Notes: generated from the sequence alone by a model not told the origin. A DNA stretch of 64,000 bases from JADJTT01 sp049306275 (GCA_049306275.1 JBAQQB010000197.1:62001-126000), one strand, 5' to 3'; positions 32,252 to 40,667 are shown, counted from the first letter of the stretch. Made by a program: numbers and translations.

Positions 32252-34087
32252 ATGGCTGATATCATTCAGCTTTTACCTGATTCGATCGCCAATCAGATCG
32301 CCGCGGGGGAAGTCATACAGCGCCCGGCATCTGTGGTGAAGGAATTGGTGGAGAATTCGATCGATGCAGGAGCGACTACTGTCAAATTGATTCTCAAGGA
32401 CGCCGGCAAGACCCTGATTCAGGTAGTCGACGATGGCTGCGGCATGTCGGAGACGGATGCGCGGATGAGTTTTGAGCGGCATGCCACCTCCAAAATCCGG
32501 CAGGCGGCCGATCTTTTCTCGATCCGCACCATGGGTTTCCGGGGAGAAGCGCTGGCCTCGATCGCGGCTATCGCGCAGGTGGAAATGCGCACCCGCAGGC
32601 ACTCCGAGGAGCATGGCACGCGCCTCATCGTGGAAGGATCGGAGATCAAGGTGCAGGAGCCTTTCTCCACCTCGGCAGGTACGAGTATTTCGGTGAAAAA
32701 CCTTTTCTACAACGTGCCCGCCCGCCGCAACTTCCTCAAGAGCAACCCTGTGGAATACCGCCATGTGCTCGACGAGTTCCAGCGCATTGCCATCGCCAAT
32801 CCCGATATTTTCTTCTCCCTTCACCACGATGGGCGGGAGGAGTACCATCTTCCTGGCTCCAACCTCCGGCAGCGCCTGGTGGGCGTATTTGGTGGCAACG
32901 CCAACAAGAAGCTGGTGCCGCTCAATGAGGAGACCGACATCCTGACCTTGTACGGGTTTGTAGGCAAGCCCGAATTCGCCAAGAAAACCAGGGGAGAGCA
33001 GTATTTTTTCGTCAACAAGCGCTACATCAAGAGCAGCTATCTCAACCACGCGGTGGTGATGGCTTATGAGGAGTTGCTGCCGAAGGAAACTTATCCGCTG
33101 TATGCCGTGTTTATCGATATCGACCCGGCGCGCATCGACGTCAACGTGCATCCGACCAAGCAGGAGATCAAGTTCGAGGATGAGCGGCTGGTGTACAACT
33201 ATCTGAAGGTTGCCATACGGCATGCCCTGGGCCGGCACAGCATCACCCCGACGCTCGATTTCGACCAGGAGCCGAGCATTACCAGGGCTTCCGCGATGAA
33301 GCCCAACCTGTTTCCGGAGCACAATCCCCGTCCACCTGCCCCTCCTTCTTCCTCCTCCAATTTGATGAACTGGCAGAAGCTATACCAGGGGCTGGAGCGG
33401 CCCAGGGAAGATGCGCCCCTGCCCCACGGCGCCGAAACAGAACCGGAGGGACCCATCACCATCGAGAGCGCCTGGGCCGGACAGCAGGAGATCGACGATG
33501 GGGCGGGCAGTTTTCAAAAACAACAGCGGGAGCCCTATCAATTGCACACATCCTATATTGTGAGCCCCATCAAGTCGGGATTTTTGCTCATCGACCAGCA
33601 GGCGGCCCATGAGCGCATTTTGTATGAAAAATTCCTGATGGCCTTGGAGGAGGACATCATTCACACGCAGCAGGAGCTTTTTCCGCGCAATATCGAATTG
33701 TCGCCAGCCGATGCGAGCCTGCTCAAGCAGATACTACCGGAGATCCACCAATTGGGCTTCGACATACAGGAATTCGGGCAAACGAGCTTTGTAATCCACG
33801 GCCTGCCTGCCGATTTTCCGCCAGGGCAGGATGAGCAGGCCATCATCGAATCGCTGCTGGAGCAGTTCAAGCAGAATGTGGAGCTCAAGCTGCACCTGCG
33901 CGACAACCTGGCCAGGGTGATGGCCCGCAGCGCCGCCATCAAGCGGGGGCAGCCGCTGACCGTGCAGGAGATGCAGTCGCTCATCGACCAGCTCTTCGCC
34001 TGCGCGGCGCCGTTTCATAGCCCTTCGGGGCGGCAGTGCTTTTTGACTTATTCGCTTGAGGAAATCGAGAAAAAACTATCTTCATAA
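32252..34087 (+). CDS. mutL: DNA mismatch repair protein MutL
   Basis: A 611-aa protein linking MutS recognition to strand removal. The N-terminal GHKL ATPase is complete: IAAGEVIQRPASVVKELVEN, DDGCGM and TMGFRGEALASI. A proline-rich linker (about 350-420) leads to the C-terminal dimerisation domain. The endonuclease motif DQHA-x2-E-x4-E is present as D448-Q-Q-A-A-H-E-R-I-L-Y-E459, with His replaced by Gln, and the C-P-H-G-R-P block is also absent. It may therefore lack latent nickase activity. The next gene, a rhomboid, follows after a hairpin. Confidence 0.96.
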   Translation: MADIIQLLPDSIANQIAAGEVIQRPASVVKELVENSIDAGATTVKLILKDAGKTLIQVVDDGCGMSETDARMSFERHATSKIRQAADLFSIRTMGFRGEALASIAAIAQVEMRTRRHSEEHGTRLIVEGSEIKVQEPFSTSAGTSISVKNLFYNVPARRNFLKSNPVEYRHVLDEFQRIAIANPDIFFSLHHDGREEYHLPGSNLRQRLVGVFGGNANKKLVPLNEETDILTLYGFVGKPEFAKKTRGEQYFFVNKRYIKSSYLNHAVVMAYEELLPKETYPLYAVFIDIDPARIDVNVHPTKQEIKFEDERLVYNYLKVAIRHALGRHSITPTLDFDQEPSITRASAMKPNLFPEHNPRPPAPPSSSSNLMNWQKLYQGLERPREDAPLPHGAETEPEGPITIESAWAGQQEIDDGAGSFQKQQREPYQLHTSYIVSPIKSGFLLIDQQAAHERILYEKFLMALEEDIIHTQQELFPRNIELSPADASLLKQILPEIHQLGFDIQEFGQTSFVIHGLPADFPPGQDEQAIIESLLEQFKQNVELKLHLRDNLARVMARSAAIKRGQPLTVQEMQSLIDQLFACAAPFHSPSGRQCFLTYSLEEIEKKLSS

Positions 34088-34089
34088 AA

Positions 34090-34153
34090 GTTTATGAGTT
34101 TACAGGGTCAGGAGTTTATTCATCACAACTCCTACCCCTATAAACTCATAAAC
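34090..34153. repeat. Long intergenic hairpin between mutL and rhomboid gene
   Basis: GTTTATGAGTTTA (34090-34102) pairs perfectly with 34141-34153, and GGAGTT (34111-34116) with AACTCC (34127-34132); the 8 nt between match partly. The loop is 10 nt. The sequence is made of the same GTTTATGA/GGGT words as the hairpin at 334-367. It begins 3 nt after the mutL stop. Confidence 0.75.
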
Positions 34154-34173
34154 ATATAAACTTCAAAAGAAGT

Positions 34174-34836
34174 ATGTATCGCATCACCGACACGGTCAAA
34201 CATCTGCTGATCATCAATGTGCTGGTATTTTTGGGCTCCATGTTGCTGGGGTCGCCGGGGGAAGACGTCATGATGTCGCTCATCAACGAGCGGAGCAATT
34301 TGTTTGCCGACTGGGGCCGCTACCGGCTTGCGATGTTCTTTCCGACATCCGACTACTTCCATCCATACCAGATCGTGACCCACATGTTCATGCACGCCGA
34401 TGTGGGGCATTTGTTCTTCAATATGTTCGGCCTTTTCATGTTTGGGCCTCCGCTGGAGTCAGTTTGGGGGCCGAAGCGGTTTTTGAGTTACTACCTGATC
34501 ACGGGATTCGGCGCCCTGGGCTTGCACCTGGTCGCCACCTACATGGAAATCCAGATGATGGGCGGATCGTCTTACCTGGTCAACGTGCCGATGCTGGGGG
34601 CGTCGGGGGCCATATTCGGTTTGCTGGCCGGTTTCGGGATGTTGTTCCCCAATGCGACCATCATGCTGTTGTTTCCCCCTATCCCGCTCAAGGCGAAGTA
34701 TTTCGTGTTGATCTATGCGGTGATCGAGTTATTTTTGGGGGTCAGCAACTTCACGGCCGGGGTTGCGCACTTCGCGCACGTGGGCGGGGCCTTGTTCGGG
34801 GTGCTGCTCATTCTGTATTGGAGGTACAAGCGTTGA
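34174..34836 (+). CDS. Rhomboid family intramembrane serine protease (first of a pair)
   Basis: A 220-aa protein with six predicted helices. The loop HMFMHADVGHLFFNMFGLFM carries the His/Asn pattern, LGASGAIFGLLAGFG holds catalytic S144, and AHFAHVGGALFGVLL holds H202, with the usual spacing of about 58 residues. It would cleave membrane proteins within or near their helices; the substrate is unknown. A second rhomboid follows 72 bp downstream on the same strand. Confidence 0.92.
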   Translation: MYRITDTVKHLLIINVLVFLGSMLLGSPGEDVMMSLINERSNLFADWGRYRLAMFFPTSDYFHPYQIVTHMFMHADVGHLFFNMFGLFMFGPPLESVWGPKRFLSYYLITGFGALGLHLVATYMEIQMMGGSSYLVNVPMLGASGAIFGLLAGFGMLFPNATIMLLFPPIPLKAKYFVLIYAVIELFLGVSNFTAGVAHFAHVGGALFGVLLILYWRYKR

Positions 34837-34908
34837 GCGAGGCGGTTGAATTTGAGCGCATAAGGTATTAATTTTGGGCCACGGAGGTTCCCGGTAAAAA
34901 AGTTGCAC

Positions 34909-35868
34909 ATGTTTCAATCGATTTGGGCTGATGTCAAGCAAGCATTCCGCCAGGGGAATATGGTGACCCGGCTGATGCTGGTCAACGTTGCGATATTCGT
35001 AGCGGTGAACCTGGTCAAGCTGTTCATGACGGTTTTCGGAGGGTTTCAGGCAGGCGCGCACGAGCGGTTCGTCGAGTTCATGAAGCTGTTTTCCCTTTCG
35101 AGCAGCCTGACCTACAACCTGACGCACCCCTGGGTCATTTTCACCAGCATGTTTTTGCATGAAAACATCTTTCATGCCCTTTTCAACGTCCTCTTCCTGA
35201 TGTGGTTTGGCCGGATTGTGGGCGACCTGATCGGCGACCGGCGTATCCTGCCGCTCTATTTGCTGGCCGGTTTGGCCGGCGCCTTCCTGTACATCGCCAC
35301 GGCACGCTGGATCTATCCGGGCGAAAGTTATGCTTATGGCGCTTCCGGTGCGGTAATGGGCATCGTGCTCGCCGCAGGGGTGCTGGCGCCCGACTACATC
35401 ATGCGCCTTATCATCATCGGAGATGTGAAGTTGAAATACATCGTCATATTCCTCCTTCTTCTCGACATTATAGGCCTGGCGAACATGAGCAATACCGGCG
35501 GCCATCTGGTGCACCTGGGCGGCGCAGCTATGGGATTTTTCTTTATCCGCCAAATGCAGGAAGGGCGCGATTGGTCGAAGCCAGTCAACCAATTGCTCGA
35601 CAACATTGCCGACTTCATCAAACGCCTGTTTAGCGGAACCAGATCCCGGCCCAAGGTCGTTTACAGAAGCCCGAACCTGAAAAAAGAAAAGGTCGAAAGC
35701 CAGGGCGGAAGCAAAACCAAGGCCTCCCGGAAAGGCAGTAATGCCAGCGATCTGTCGCACCAGGAACAGCTCGACGCCATTCTCGACAAGATCAAACAAT
35801 CGGGCTATGAAAGCCTGACGGCGGAAGAAAAGGAATTCCTCTTCAACGCCAGCAAGAAGCGCGAGTAA
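34909..35868 (+). CDS. Rhomboid family intramembrane serine protease with cytosolic tail (second of a pair)
   Basis: A 319-aa protein. Helical core: FTSMFLHENIFHALFNVLFL, YAYGASGAVMGIVLAAGVL with catalytic S146, and GGHLVHLGGAAMGFFFI with H202. An extra basic tail of about 95 residues follows (SGTRSRPKVVYRSPNLKKEK, then DAILDKIKQSGYESLTAEEK), of the kind found in Bacteroidota rhomboids with a short DUF6576-like end. The ATG at 34909 is preferred over a TTG two codons earlier. It ends 1 bp before the next gene. Confidence 0.92.
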   Translation: MFQSIWADVKQAFRQGNMVTRLMLVNVAIFVAVNLVKLFMTVFGGFQAGAHERFVEFMKLFSLSSSLTYNLTHPWVIFTSMFLHENIFHALFNVLFLMWFGRIVGDLIGDRRILPLYLLAGLAGAFLYIATARWIYPGESYAYGASGAVMGIVLAAGVLAPDYIMRLIIIGDVKLKYIVIFLLLLDIIGLANMSNTGGHLVHLGGAAMGFFFIRQMQEGRDWSKPVNQLLDNIADFIKRLFSGTRSRPKVVYRSPNLKKEKVESQGGSKTKASRKGSNASDLSHQEQLDAILDKIKQSGYESLTAEEKEFLFNASKKRE

Positions 35869-35869
35869 C

Positions 35870-36940
35870 ATGCAGAAATCCCTGCTGAACAAACTTTTCC
35901 GCTGGGGTAACGTCGTTTTGATCCTTTTTACCTTGCTGGTCTACCTCGTTCCCCAGGTGCATCCCAAGACCTTCTGGCCCATGGCCCTGCTTGGTCCTTC
36001 CTATCCTTGGCTCTTGCTCGCCCACGCCGTCTTCATCGGCTTCTGGATCGTGGCCCGCAAAGCCTACTTCCTGATGTCGCTGACCTGTGTGGCGCTGGGC
36101 TGGGCCTTTTTCTCCGCCACTTTCTCCTTCAAACTGCCGCGATCTGGAGAGGATGCCGATTTCAGGGCGATGAGCTACAACGTCAACATGCTCCAGATGA
36201 TCATGGGCAACGACGAAGAGTTGGCGGCGAAGAAACAGGCGGCTTTTTCCAGCTTCATGGCTTCAGTTGAGCCGCTGGATGTGCTGTGCACCCAGGATTG
36301 CTCGAAAAAGTTCTCCAACTGGCTGGAAAGGCGGCTCAAATTTCCCCATTCCTATAATGTACTGGGCACATCCATCCTGAGCCGGCACCCCTTCCTGGCC
36401 ACAGGCGTCATCGAATTCGAGGAGTCGACCAATTCGGTCGTATGGGCAGATATTGAGGTAAAGGGACAAAGACTCCGGGTCTTCAGCGTGCACCTGCAAT
36501 CCAACAGCATTACGACAGATGCGGCACGGCTCAAGAATAGCGGCGACCTGCAGGATCGCGAAACCTGGGTTGGAGTCAAGGGTATTTTGCGCAAATACCG
36601 GAATGCCACCAAAAAGCGGTCGGATCAGGTGGAGCTGCTTGCCGGCCATATCAGCCAAAGTCCTTACCCGGTTGTGGTATGCGGCGATTTCAACGACACG
36701 CCGGTCTCGTTCGTTTACCGCTACATGATGGAAACGGTCAAGCTGAAAGACAGTTTCAAAGAGGCGGGCTCAGGGGCCGGCTTTACATACGGAGGCATCC
36801 TTCCCGCTCTCCGCATCGACTACATATTCACCGACCCCGGGCTGACCGTGCTCAACCACGACCGGTTCAAAAAGCCCTATTCCGACCATTTTCCCGTGCT
36901 TTGTGAAATCGATATCTTACCTTTGCGGCCTGAAAAATGA
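35870..36940 (+). CDS. Membrane-anchored endonuclease/exonuclease/phosphatase family protein
   Basis: A 356-aa protein with three N-terminal helices (VVLILFTLLVYLVPQV, WLLLAHAVFIGFWIVA, FLMSLTCVALGWAFFSA) followed by an EEP catalytic domain. FRAMSYNVNML, SILSRHPF, VVCGDFNDTP, LRIDYIFTD and SDHFPVL give the Asn, Asp and His active-site set. The usual catalytic Glu block reads LCTQDCS, so Glu is replaced by Asp. It may act on nucleic acid or a phospholipid outside the membrane. Its TGA overlaps the cysS ATG. Confidence 0.85.
   Translation: MQKSLLNKLFRWGNVVLILFTLLVYLVPQVHPKTFWPMALLGPSYPWLLLAHAVFIGFWIVARKAYFLMSLTCVALGWAFFSATFSFKLPRSGEDADFRAMSYNVNMLQMIMGNDEELAAKKQAAFSSFMASVEPLDVLCTQDCSKKFSNWLERRLKFPHSYNVLGTSILSRHPFLATGVIEFEESTNSVVWADIEVKGQRLRVFSVHLQSNSITTDAARLKNSGDLQDRETWVGVKGILRKYRNATKKRSDQVELLAGHISQSPYPVVVCGDFNDTPVSFVYRYMMETVKLKDSFKEAGSGAGFTYGGILPALRIDYIFTDPGLTVLNHDRFKKPYSDHFPVLCEIDILPLRPEK
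36918..36925 (+). promoter_or_regulatory. Candidate internal -7 promoter element for cysS
   Basis: TACCTTTG matches TAnnTTTG and lies in the last codons of the upstream gene, 11-20 bp before the two possible cysS starts. A TTTG upstream is only 14 bp away, closer than usual, so cysS may also be read from the upstream promoter. Confidence 0.4.
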
Positions 36941-38451
36941 ACTTGATGAGAACAGAACTTCGCGTTTTCAACACCCTGACTGATCAGAAGGAACTTTTCG
37001 AGCCCCTGCACGAAGGCCACGTGGGTATGTACGTGTGCGGGCCCACCGTATACAGCGATGTGCATCTGGGCAATTGCCGCACATTCATCAGCTTCGACAT
37101 CATCTTCCGCTACCTGACGCACCTGGGCTACAAAGTGCGCTACGTGCGCAACATCACCGACGTGGGCCACCTGGAAGGCGATGCCGACACCGACGCGGAG
37201 GACAAGATTGCCAAGAAGGCCCGCTTGGAGGAACTGGAGCCTATGGAGATCGTGCAGCGGTATTCCAACGGCTTTCACGACATGATGCGCCTGTTCAACG
37301 TGTTGCCGCCCAGCATAGAGCCGCGCGCTACGGGGCATATCATCGAGCAGATCGAAATGGTGCAGGCCATCCTCGACAACGGCTATGCCTATGTGGAGAA
37401 CGGCTCGGTCTATTTCGATACCGTGAAGCTACTCAACGAGCGGCAGGGGGTGTATGGAAAATTGTCGGGAAAAAAGCCGGAAGATCTTTTGTCTGATACT
37501 CGCGACAACCTGAAGAAGCAGGACGAAAAACACAGTCCCATAGACTTTGCCATCTGGATCAAGGCCGATCCCTCCCACCTGATGCGCTGGAACTCGCCCT
37601 GGTCGGTCGGTTTTCCGGGCTGGCACCTGGAGTGCTCGGCGATGAGCACCAAATACCTCGGGAAGACCTTCGACATCCACGGCGGGGGCTACGACCTGAA
37701 GTTTCCGCACCACGAAAACGAGATCGCCCAGAGCCACGGGGCTTGCAGTTGCTCCCCTGCCCGCTACTGGCTGCACGGCAATATGCTCATGCTCAACGGC
37801 AGCAAGATGTCGAAGAGCACGGGCAATACCATTACGCCGGTGCAATTGCTCACGGGCGACAGTCCGCACGTCAGCAAGGGGTACAGCCCGATGGTGGTGC
37901 GTTTCTTCATGTTGCAATCTCACTACCGCAGTACGCTCGACATGACCGATGAGGCGCTACAGGCGGCCGAAAAAGGCTATCGCCGGATGATGGAGGCCCA
38001 TGCGACGCTTCAGGCCTTGCAGCACCCGGGCGGGGGCAAGTCGGGGGCTCTCGACCAGGAGATCAAGGATCTGATCGATGCGGTCTATGACGAGATGAAC
38101 GACGATTTCAACACGCCCCGTGCGCTGGCGCGCCTGTTCGAGCTCGTCACGAAGATCAACGCGCTCAAGGGCGGGCAGCTATCCTTTGCCGAGGTGCTGC
38201 CGGAGACCCTGGAGCAGCTGAAGCATACCTTCCACACGTTCCTTTTCGATGTATTCGGCCTCAGGGACGAAGCGGCTTCCGACAGCAATACCGAGCTGCT
38301 CGACGGCCTGATGCAGCTCATCATCGAAATGCGCAAGGAAGCGCGGGAGCGCAAGGACTGGCCGACCTCCGACAAGATCCGCGATGCCCTGAAGGAGTTG
38401 CATGTACAGCTGAAGGATGGGAAGGAAGGGACTACGTGGGGTGTGGAGTAG
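36937..38451 (+). CDS. cysS: Cysteinyl-tRNA synthetase
   Basis: A 504-aa class Ia synthetase. YVCGPTVYSDVHLGNCRTFI carries the first zinc Cys and the HIGH-like HLGN. GWHLECSAMSTKYLGKTFDI contains another zinc ligand, and GSKMSKSTGNTI is the KMSKS loop. Length is normal. Two starts are possible: 36937 (overlapping the previous stop) and 36946 (MRTELRVFN), the latter matching homologues better. Confidence 0.97.
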   Translation: MNLMRTELRVFNTLTDQKELFEPLHEGHVGMYVCGPTVYSDVHLGNCRTFISFDIIFRYLTHLGYKVRYVRNITDVGHLEGDADTDAEDKIAKKARLEELEPMEIVQRYSNGFHDMMRLFNVLPPSIEPRATGHIIEQIEMVQAILDNGYAYVENGSVYFDTVKLLNERQGVYGKLSGKKPEDLLSDTRDNLKKQDEKHSPIDFAIWIKADPSHLMRWNSPWSVGFPGWHLECSAMSTKYLGKTFDIHGGGYDLKFPHHENEIAQSHGACSCSPARYWLHGNMLMLNGSKMSKSTGNTITPVQLLTGDSPHVSKGYSPMVVRFFMLQSHYRSTLDMTDEALQAAEKGYRRMMEAHATLQALQHPGGGKSGALDQEIKDLIDAVYDEMNDDFNTPRALARLFELVTKINALKGGQLSFAEVLPETLEQLKHTFHTFLFDVFGLRDEAASDSNTELLDGLMQLIIEMRKEARERKDWPTSDKIRDALKELHVQLKDGKEGTTWGVE

Positions 38452-38577
38452 CAAGCATTAAATTGTTGGTTGTCAACAGGCTAGTTTTTTCTCTTTGGGA
38501 GCAAGGGGGAGATGTTCTTTGTTTTTGTTGGAGGAAATATGCACTTTGACAAGGTTCTTACCGCAGTTATTTTTGGG
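38452..38577. other. Non-coding gap after cysS
   Basis: 126 bp of lower-GC sequence with no recognisable gene. A short TGTTG/CAACA inverted repeat occurs near 38465. It ends at the left inverted repeat of the GxxExxY cassette. Confidence 0.5.
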
Positions 38578-38610
38578 ACGCGGATGACGCGGGTGCTTCG
38601 CAACGCGGAT
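38578..38610 (+). repeat. Left 33-bp inverted repeat of the GxxExxY cassette
   Basis: Matches the reverse complement of 39027-39059 at 31 of 33 positions (differences at positions 9 and 16). The arm contains two exact ACGCGGAT words, one at each end (38578-38585 and 38603-38610), and a central near copy, ACGCGGGT (38587-38594), followed by GCTTCGCA. Confidence 0.85.
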
Positions 38611-38636
38611 TTTGAATTGGAAAAGCTGTGAGGAGA

Positions 38637-39026
38637 ATGGATTTGCTACATAGAGATTTGACGGAAGGGATACTGAAGGCCTTTTTTGCGGTTTACAATG
38701 AACTCGGTTTTGGCTTTCTGGAAAGGGTATACCAAAATGCCTTATTCCTGGAATTAAAGGCTAGAGGATATGAGGTTGAGGTTCAAAAACCTATTCGTGT
38801 CATATATAAAGGCGTGCATGTTGGAGAGTACTATGCAGATATGGTTGTGAATGGACAGGTAATTCTGGAACTCAAGGCTGCATCTGCCATTATTCCGGAA
38901 TTTGAAAACCAGTTAGTGAACTACCACAGAGGAACGGAAATAGAAGTTGGATTGCTCCTGAATTTTGGGAAGAGCCCGCAGTTTAAAAGGAGAGTATTCG
39001 AAAATATAAGGAAAAGCCTTCGGTAG
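38637..39026 (+). CDS. GxxExxY family protein
   Basis: A 129-aa protein with the name-giving motif in GFGFLERVYQNAL, then LELKARGYEVEVQKPIRVIY, YYADMVVNGQVILELKA and ENQLVNYHRGTEIEVGLLLN. This looks like a PD-(D/E)xK-nuclease-like core (D-x..ELKA), a fold link that is suggested rather than proven. Function is not established. Base composition is visibly more AT-rich than the neighbours, and the stop codon touches the right inverted repeat, so it looks like a transferred unit. ATG at 38637 preferred over GTG at 38628. Confidence 0.85.
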   Translation: MDLLHRDLTEGILKAFFAVYNELGFGFLERVYQNALFLELKARGYEVEVQKPIRVIYKGVHVGEYYADMVVNGQVILELKAASAIIPEFENQLVNYHRGTEIEVGLLLNFGKSPQFKRRVFENIRKSLR

Positions 39027-39059
39027 ATCCGCGTTGCGAAGCATCCGCGTTATCCGCGT
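39027..39059 (-). repeat. Right 33-bp inverted repeat of the GxxExxY cassette
   Basis: Starts at the base after the TAG stop codon (39024-39026). Its reverse complement equals the left repeat except at two positions. No target-site duplication was found immediately outside the pair. Confidence 0.85.
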
Positions 39060-39069
39060 GCAAAAAATA

Positions 39070-39600
39070 TCAAGTTCTGTATAACATCCACTGCCAGATA
39101 TCCCCGTCGTCGGGGTCGAAGAGTTCGGCGGTTTTATGCAGGCCGCATTTTCGCAGTACACTGCAGGACGGGTTTAAGTGCGCCAGGGTGTGAGCCTTGA
39201 TGGCTTTCACCTCCGCAAACCCGAAAGCGTAGTCGATGAGGCCTTGGGCGAGCTCGGTAGCAAGCCCCAGGCCCCGGAATTCGCTCGTGATCTCATAACC
39301 GATCTCCACGATGCCATCCTTGTCGGGCGGACCCTTGTAGCCACAACTGCCGATGAGCACTTTTTCCTGTTTCAGGATGGGAAGGTAGGTCCACCAAATC
39401 ACCTCATCCGGGTTTTCTCTTACTCTTTCAAGAGAGAAGCGGAAAATAGGGTCGCCATATTCTGTCCAGAGGAGTGGCACCCTGACGCCGAGCAACTTCC
39501 CCAGAGATTTGTCGCCCCGCAAAACGGCTTCCAGCACGGGCTGGGTACCGAGCACCAGGAACATCCGCGACGTTTCGATAAAAGGGAATTCCATCCGCAT
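39070..39600 (-). CDS. GNAT family N-acetyltransferase (RimJ/RimL-like)
   Basis: A 176-aa protein. IGSCGYKGPPDKDGIVEIGY, ITSEFRGLGLATELAQGLID (the acetyl-CoA loop), and AHTLAHLNPSCSVLRKCGLH follow the pattern of RimJ-like acetyltransferases. The ATG at 39600 is preferred over 39663 because a -7 element at 39630-39637 lies between them. Substrate unknown. Confidence 0.85.
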   Translation of the reverse strand: MRMEFPFIETSRMFLVLGTQPVLEAVLRGDKSLGKLLGVRVPLLWTEYGDPIFRFSLERVRENPDEVIWWTYLPILKQEKVLIGSCGYKGPPDKDGIVEIGYEITSEFRGLGLATELAQGLIDYAFGFAEVKAIKAHTLAHLNPSCSVLRKCGLHKTAELFDPDDGDIWQWMLYRT

Positions 39601-39629
39601 GCGATTTTTGAGATCAGTGCTTTCAACCC

Positions 39630-39637
39630 CAAATATA
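39630..39637 (-). promoter_or_regulatory. Bacteroidota -7 promoter element for the GNAT gene
   Basis: On the minus strand TATATTTG matches TAnnTTTG, with TTGG 18 bp further upstream and 29 bp to the ATG at 39600. Confidence 0.6.
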
Positions 39638-39673
39638 ACATTCGGCAAACGGCTCCCAAGCATTTTAGAAAAT

Positions 39674-40618
39674 TTAAAAATCGCCGCCGGCGTATATTTT
39701 TCGCACCTTGTAAGGCCTTTTTTGTTGTGACTCGTAATACGTTCGCATCTGGATTTCTATGACGAATCCGATGGTGATGAGTTGTATGCCGGCAATGACG
39801 AGCATGAGCCCCAGTATCAGCAGAGGTTTGCCCCAGATATCCTGTCCCAGCACAATTTTCAGGAAGCCGAGGTAGAGGTTGATCAGGGCGCCGAAGGCGA
39901 AGAGCAGCAGGCCCGCGTTGCCAAAGAGGTGCATGGGCTTTTGGAGGTATTTTTTTAGAAAAAGCATGAAGAGCAGGTCGCTCATCACCTTGAAGGTCCG
40001 GCTCAGGCCGTATTTCGATTGGCCGTGCTCGCGGGGGTGGTGCCGCACATCAACCTGCGCGATGCGCGCGCCTTCGAGCGAGGCGAGCACGGGAATGAAG
40101 CGGTGCAGTTCGCCATAGAGCCCCAGGTCTTTTGCGAGTTCGGCGCGGAAGACCTTCAGAGCGCAGCCGTAATCTTTGAGGTAGACGCCGGAAGCTTTGC
40201 GGATCATGCGGTTGGCGATGCGGCTGGGCAACTTTCGCAGCAAAAAGCCGTCTTTGCGGTTGGCTCGGTTGCCGGCTACCATGTCCCAGCCTTCCGATTC
40301 AGCTTTTTCAAGCATGAGGGGGATATCGGCGGGGTCGTTTTGGAGGTCGCCGTCCATGGTGGCGATATACTCTCCCCTGGCGTGGTCGATACCTGCCATG
40401 AGGGCCAGGCTCTGGCCATAGTTTTTCCGGAATTCGATGATGCTGAGGCGCTCGTTCCGGATGGCGCGGAGGTTTTTGAGGGTATCGTCGCGTGAACCGT
40501 CGTCGACGTAGATCAGTTCATACTCAATACCCGCCATGGCCGCTTCGATGCGGGAAACGAGCGGGGCGATGTTATCGGCTTCGTTGTATACGGTTACGAC
40601 GACAGATATTTTTGGCAT
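39674..40618 (-). CDS. Membrane glycosyltransferase family 2 (bactoprenol-sugar synthase type)
   Basis: A 314-aa protein: GT-A domain with VVVTVYNEADNI, YVDDGSRDDTL and YIATMDGDLQNDPADIP (DxD), then VVAGNRANRKDGFLLRKLPS. Two C-terminal helices follow (LFGNAGLLLFAFGALINLYL and LLILGLMLVIAGIQLITIGF). This matches GtrB/DPM1-like enzymes that make polyprenyl-phosphate sugars for transfer to glycans or lipids. The promoter puts the transcription start only about 5 nt before this ATG; an ATG at 40624 is possible. Confidence 0.88.
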   Translation of the reverse strand: MPKISVVVTVYNEADNIAPLVSRIEAAMAGIEYELIYVDDGSRDDTLKNLRAIRNERLSIIEFRKNYGQSLALMAGIDHARGEYIATMDGDLQNDPADIPLMLEKAESEGWDMVAGNRANRKDGFLLRKLPSRIANRMIRKASGVYLKDYGCALKVFRAELAKDLGLYGELHRFIPVLASLEGARIAQVDVRHHPREHGQSKYGLSRTFKVMSDLLFMLFLKKYLQKPMHLFGNAGLLLFAFGALINLYLGFLKIVLGQDIWGKPLLILGLMLVIAGIQLITIGFVIEIQMRTYYESQQKRPYKVRKIYAGGDF

Positions 40619-40629
40619 TTTCATGGGCA

Positions 40630-40637
40630 CAAAGGTA
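40630..40637 (-). promoter_or_regulatory. Bacteroidota -7 promoter element, glycosyltransferase side of divergent pair
   Basis: On the minus strand TACCTTTG matches TAnnTTTG and predicts a start at about 40623-40625, giving a nearly leaderless transcript. Confidence 0.6.
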
Positions 40638-40667
40638 AGCGATTGACAGGAGCTGGGAAACAAACCT

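Noticed and set aside
33500..33700. A frameshift in mutL suspected because the endonuclease motif looked broken
   Set aside because: The frame is continuous with normal sequence on both sides; only one residue of the motif differs.
38631..38636. AGGAGA before the GxxExxY ATG as a Shine-Dalgarno site
   Set aside because: It touches the ATG with no spacer, so it cannot pair with 16S rRNA in the usual geometry for that start.
38578..39059. Insertion sequence with transposase
   Set aside because: The gene between the inverted repeats is a GxxExxY protein, not a transposase, and no target-site duplication was seen; kept as a finding without calling it an IS.
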